Below are positions 61,925-64,000 of a stretch of 64,000 bases of DNA, piece after piece. Each line of letters opens with the position of its first letter. Within the stretch, counting starts at the first letter, position 1. Source of the DNA: Pseudochrobactrum sp. sp1633 (GTDB lineage Bacteria; Pseudomonadota; Alphaproteobacteria; Rhizobiales; Rhizobiaceae); assembly GCF_030376605.1 (NCBI RefSeq), contig NZ_JARRAE010000006.1:186001-250000 (forward strand), in the 5' to 3' direction. The position numbers and the translations under genes are program-made. The notes under the pieces were generated by a model, which saw only the letters and a program-made list of their open reading frames with translations, was not told where the DNA came from and did not search any database.

Positions 61925-63460
61925 ATGAGCACCGAAAATAAAAAAGTGAACGTTAAGCAGGAAGCTGCTGACATTCTCGCCAAGCTTGGCGTTGACAGCG
62001 CTGCCTATACAGGCGGTGATCTTGCCTCGTTCAGCCCGGTGACCGGCGAACAGATCGGCGCCCTCAAGACTCATACGGCTGCAGACACTGCCCGCATGAT
62101 CGAAGAAGCTGATGCAGCATTCCGCACATGGCGCGATGTTCCGGCTCCACGCCGCGGTGAACTGATCCGCCTGCTCGGTGAAGAACTGCGCGCTTCCAAA
62201 GCTGATCTCGGCCGCCTCGTCTCGATTGAAGCCGGTAAGATCATCTCCGAAGGTCTCGGCGAAGTACAGGAAATGATCGACATCTGCGATTTCGCAGTTG
62301 GTCTGTCCCGTCAGCTTTACGGCTTGACCATTGCGACTGAGCGTCCGGGTCACCGCATGATGGAAACATGGCATCCGCTCGGCGTTGTCGGCGTTATCTC
62401 CGCCTTCAACTTCCCTGTAGCTGTCTGGTCATGGAATGCGGCTCTGGCTCTGGTTGCCGGTGACGCTGTTGTCTGGAAACCTTCCGAAAAGACCCCTCTC
62501 ACAGCTCTGGCTTGTGAAGCGATCTTCAACCGTGCAGCTGCCCGTTTTGGCGCAGATGCTCCTAAAGGTTTGTCCGCTGTTATCATCGGCGACCGTACAA
62601 TCGGTGAAGTTCTGGTTGACCATCCAAAGGTTCCGCTGGTTTCCGCAACCGGTTCAACCCGCATGGGTCGCGATGTAGGTCCGCGTCTGGCCAAGCGTTT
62701 TGCACGCGCCATTCTCGAACTCGGCGGCAACAATGCCGGTATCGTCTGCCCGTCAGCCGATCTCGATATGGCTCTGCGCGCGATTGCTTTCGGTGCCATG
62801 GGTACTGCCGGTCAGCGTTGCACAACCATGCGTCGTCTGTTCGTACATGAAAGCGTTTACGACACACTCGTACCACGCCTGACCAAAGCCTATCAGAGCG
62901 TTTCCATTGGCAACCCGCTGGAAACCCCTGCGCTGATCGGCCCGCTGATCGACAAGGCTTCTTTCGACGGCATGCAGAAAGCTCTGGCAGAAGCCAAAGC
63001 GCACGGCGGTAAAGTTGTCGGTGGTGAACGCGTATCCGTTGGTCCGGACACAGGTTACTACGTACAGCCAGCCATCGTTGAAATGCCAGAACAGGCCGGT
63101 CCGGTTCTCGAAGAAACCTTCGCACCGATCCTCTATGTGATGAAATACAGCGATTTCGACAGCGTCATCGAACTGCACAATGCAGTTGGTGCAGGCCTGT
63201 CGTCCTCGATCTTCACACTGAACCTGCAGGAAGCTGAGCGTTTCCTCTCTGCATCCGGTTCGGATTGCGGTATCGCCAACGTCAATATCGGTACATCCGG
63301 TGCTGAAATCGGCGGCGCATTCGGCGGTGAAAAGGAAACCGGTGGCGGTCGTGAATCCGGTTCGGATTCATGGAAGGCTTACATGCGCCGTGCAACCAAC
63401 ACTGTGAACTACTCGAAGGCACTGCCGCTCGCACAGGGCGTATCCTTCGACATCGACTAA
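61925..63460 (+). CDS. amaB: L-aminoadipate-semialdehyde dehydrogenase, AmaB-like
   Basis: 511 residues, NAD(P)-dependent aldehyde dehydrogenase of the ALDH7/AmaB group. The cofactor loop 'GVISAFNFPVAVWSWNAALALVAGDAVVWKPSEKTPL', Glu in 'AILELGGNNAGIV' and catalytic Cys in 'GTAGQRCTTMRRLFVHE' (near 300) are intact. It oxidises alpha-aminoadipate semialdehyde to alpha-aminoadipate. ATG 61925 is preferred to 61916, since GGGA then has proper spacing. Downstream of hglS after about 250 bases; a strong terminator follows. Confidence 0.9.
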   Translation: MSTENKKVNVKQEAADILAKLGVDSAAYTGGDLASFSPVTGEQIGALKTHTAADTARMIEEADAAFRTWRDVPAPRRGELIRLLGEELRASKADLGRLVSIEAGKIISEGLGEVQEMIDICDFAVGLSRQLYGLTIATERPGHRMMETWHPLGVVGVISAFNFPVAVWSWNAALALVAGDAVVWKPSEKTPLTALACEAIFNRAAARFGADAPKGLSAVIIGDRTIGEVLVDHPKVPLVSATGSTRMGRDVGPRLAKRFARAILELGGNNAGIVCPSADLDMALRAIAFGAMGTAGQRCTTMRRLFVHESVYDTLVPRLTKAYQSVSIGNPLETPALIGPLIDKASFDGMQKALAEAKAHGGKVVGGERVSVGPDTGYYVQPAIVEMPEQAGPVLEETFAPILYVMKYSDFDSVIELHNAVGAGLSSSIFTLNLQEAERFLSASGSDCGIANVNIGTSGAEIGGAFGGEKETGGGRESGSDSWKAYMRRATNTVNYSKALPLAQGVSFDID

Positions 63461-63481
63461 TCATCATTGCTGATGACAAAG

Positions 63482-63510
63482 AAAAGCCCCTCTCGCGAGG
63501 GGCTTTTTTA
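63482..63510 (+). terminator. Terminator of amaB
   Basis: Stem AGCCCCTC / GAGGGGCT with loop TCGC, flanked by AAA and a T-run of seven. Confidence 0.92.
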
Positions 63511-63591
63511 TTGACTAAAATCACACGCAGGTCTCTATTAGACGCAGCATTCACGCATATCTTGTCAGACTTCTCCGCCTTGGAGGCTTAC

Positions 63592-63912
63592 ATGCGTTTA
63601 TTTTTAGCAGCCCTGACGACTATTATTTATACCGCGCCTCTGCCGGCAGCTCATGCAAATGAGAACAATACGGCATTCTGCACCAAACTCGGGGAGCTTG
63701 CGGGACGGTCTATGGCAGCACGCTTACAGGGAAAGCCGCTGGCTGATCTTTTGCAGGTCAAATTTGATCCGGCGGTGCATGAAATTTTTCAGACGGTCAT
63801 TCTGGATGCCTATTCCAGACCTCTGGTTGAGGGGGAAAATGCATGGGTGAGAAATATGTCTGACTTCAGAAATGCTGTTGAAGAGAAATGCCAGTCATCT
63901 CTGCAAAAATAA
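63592..63912 (+). CDS. Small secreted protein of unknown function
   Basis: 106 residues from ATG 63592 with GGAGG seven bases upstream. Signal peptide at about 1-23 ('LFLAALTTIIYTAPLPAAHA'). The mature protein has two Cys ('TAFCTKLGELAGRSM' and 'VEEKCQSSLQK') that could form one disulfide, and is mostly helical. I do not recognise a family. A frame open further upstream overlaps amaB and is not used. Confidence 0.8.
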   Translation: MRLFLAALTTIIYTAPLPAAHANENNTAFCTKLGELAGRSMAARLQGKPLADLLQVKFDPAVHEIFQTVILDAYSRPLVEGENAWVRNMSDFRNAVEEKCQSSLQK

Positions 63913-63932
63913 AGCCGGAAATTCCGGCTTTT
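63911..63932 (+). terminator. Terminator of the small secreted-protein gene
   Basis: Stem AAGCCGG / CCGGCTT with a short AAATT loop, then TT. It overlaps the stop codon of the gene. Confidence 0.65.
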
Positions 63933-64000
63933 GAAGCTTGTGCACTCGACGCTCTCAACCTGCCGGAATTCTTGCAATGACGCGGCGAAAACGGAGTTAT

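Overview
The window looks like a chromosomal stretch of a Brucellaceae-type alphaproteobacterium (Hyphomicrobiales). The reasons are the block sciP - fliJ - ctrA - chpT - eipA (21.5-26.0 kb), which matches the CtrA cell-cycle neighbourhood known from Brucella, the GANTC (CcrM) sites upstream of ctrA, a choXWV choline importer, an EipA/DUF1134 protein and an Rsm22-type methyltransferase. Base composition appears close to 50% GC, below Brucella/Ochrobactrum, so a Pseudochrobactrum-like genus is a guess only.

Layout. 0-8 kb: the end of a DUF4159 membrane protein and its partner, a GNAT, a glutathionyl-hydroquinone reductase, an OmpW-type porin, Rsm22 and a DUF2333 protein. 8-17 kb: two ABC importers, choXWV (choline) on + and dppABCDF (dipeptide) on -, meeting at a shared terminator; each has a strong hairpin between the binding-protein gene and the first permease gene. 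17-21 kb: a HugZ/PNPOx-like protein, an ArsR regulator with a TrmH-type methyltransferase, an 0.86 kb gene-free stretch with RNA-like secondary structure, and mnmA. 21.5-26 kb: the CtrA block, with a 3 x 105 bp tandem repeat between ctrA and chpT. 26-31 kb: a coiled-coil membrane protein, a siderophore-interacting reductase, and an aminotransferase / sugar-nucleotide oxidoreductase pair.

31.1-44.05 kb is a genomic island of about 12.9 kb inserted in the 3' end of a tRNA-Met(CAT) gene. The last 18 bases of the tRNA gene, including CCA, are repeated exactly at 44033-44050. The island carries a tyrosine integrase next to the tRNA gene, a 1457-residue NACHT-type NTPase ending in a PD-(D/E)XK-like nuclease domain, a MobV-type relaxase, a possible replication/primase protein with a C-terminal HTH, two small envelope proteins, and a serine resolvase with inverted repeats around the start of its divergent neighbour. 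It reads as an integrative mobilizable element whose main cargo is a candidate anti-phage NLR-like protein. That protein is the best candidate here for an undescribed system.

44-64 kb: a GNAT, a lipocalin, a VWA protein, an HlyD-type adaptor with a small membrane partner, Tex, and a tightly overlapping five-gene operon (AfuABC/PhnSTU-like ABC importer + MBL-fold hydrolase + SurE nucleotidase). The window ends with a lysine/pipecolate degradation cluster: L-pipecolate oxidase (amaA), a LysR regulator, 2-oxoadipate dioxygenase/decarboxylase (hglS) and alpha-aminoadipate semialdehyde dehydrogenase (amaB). The hglS reading frame has an in-frame TAA followed by 24 further coding-like codons.
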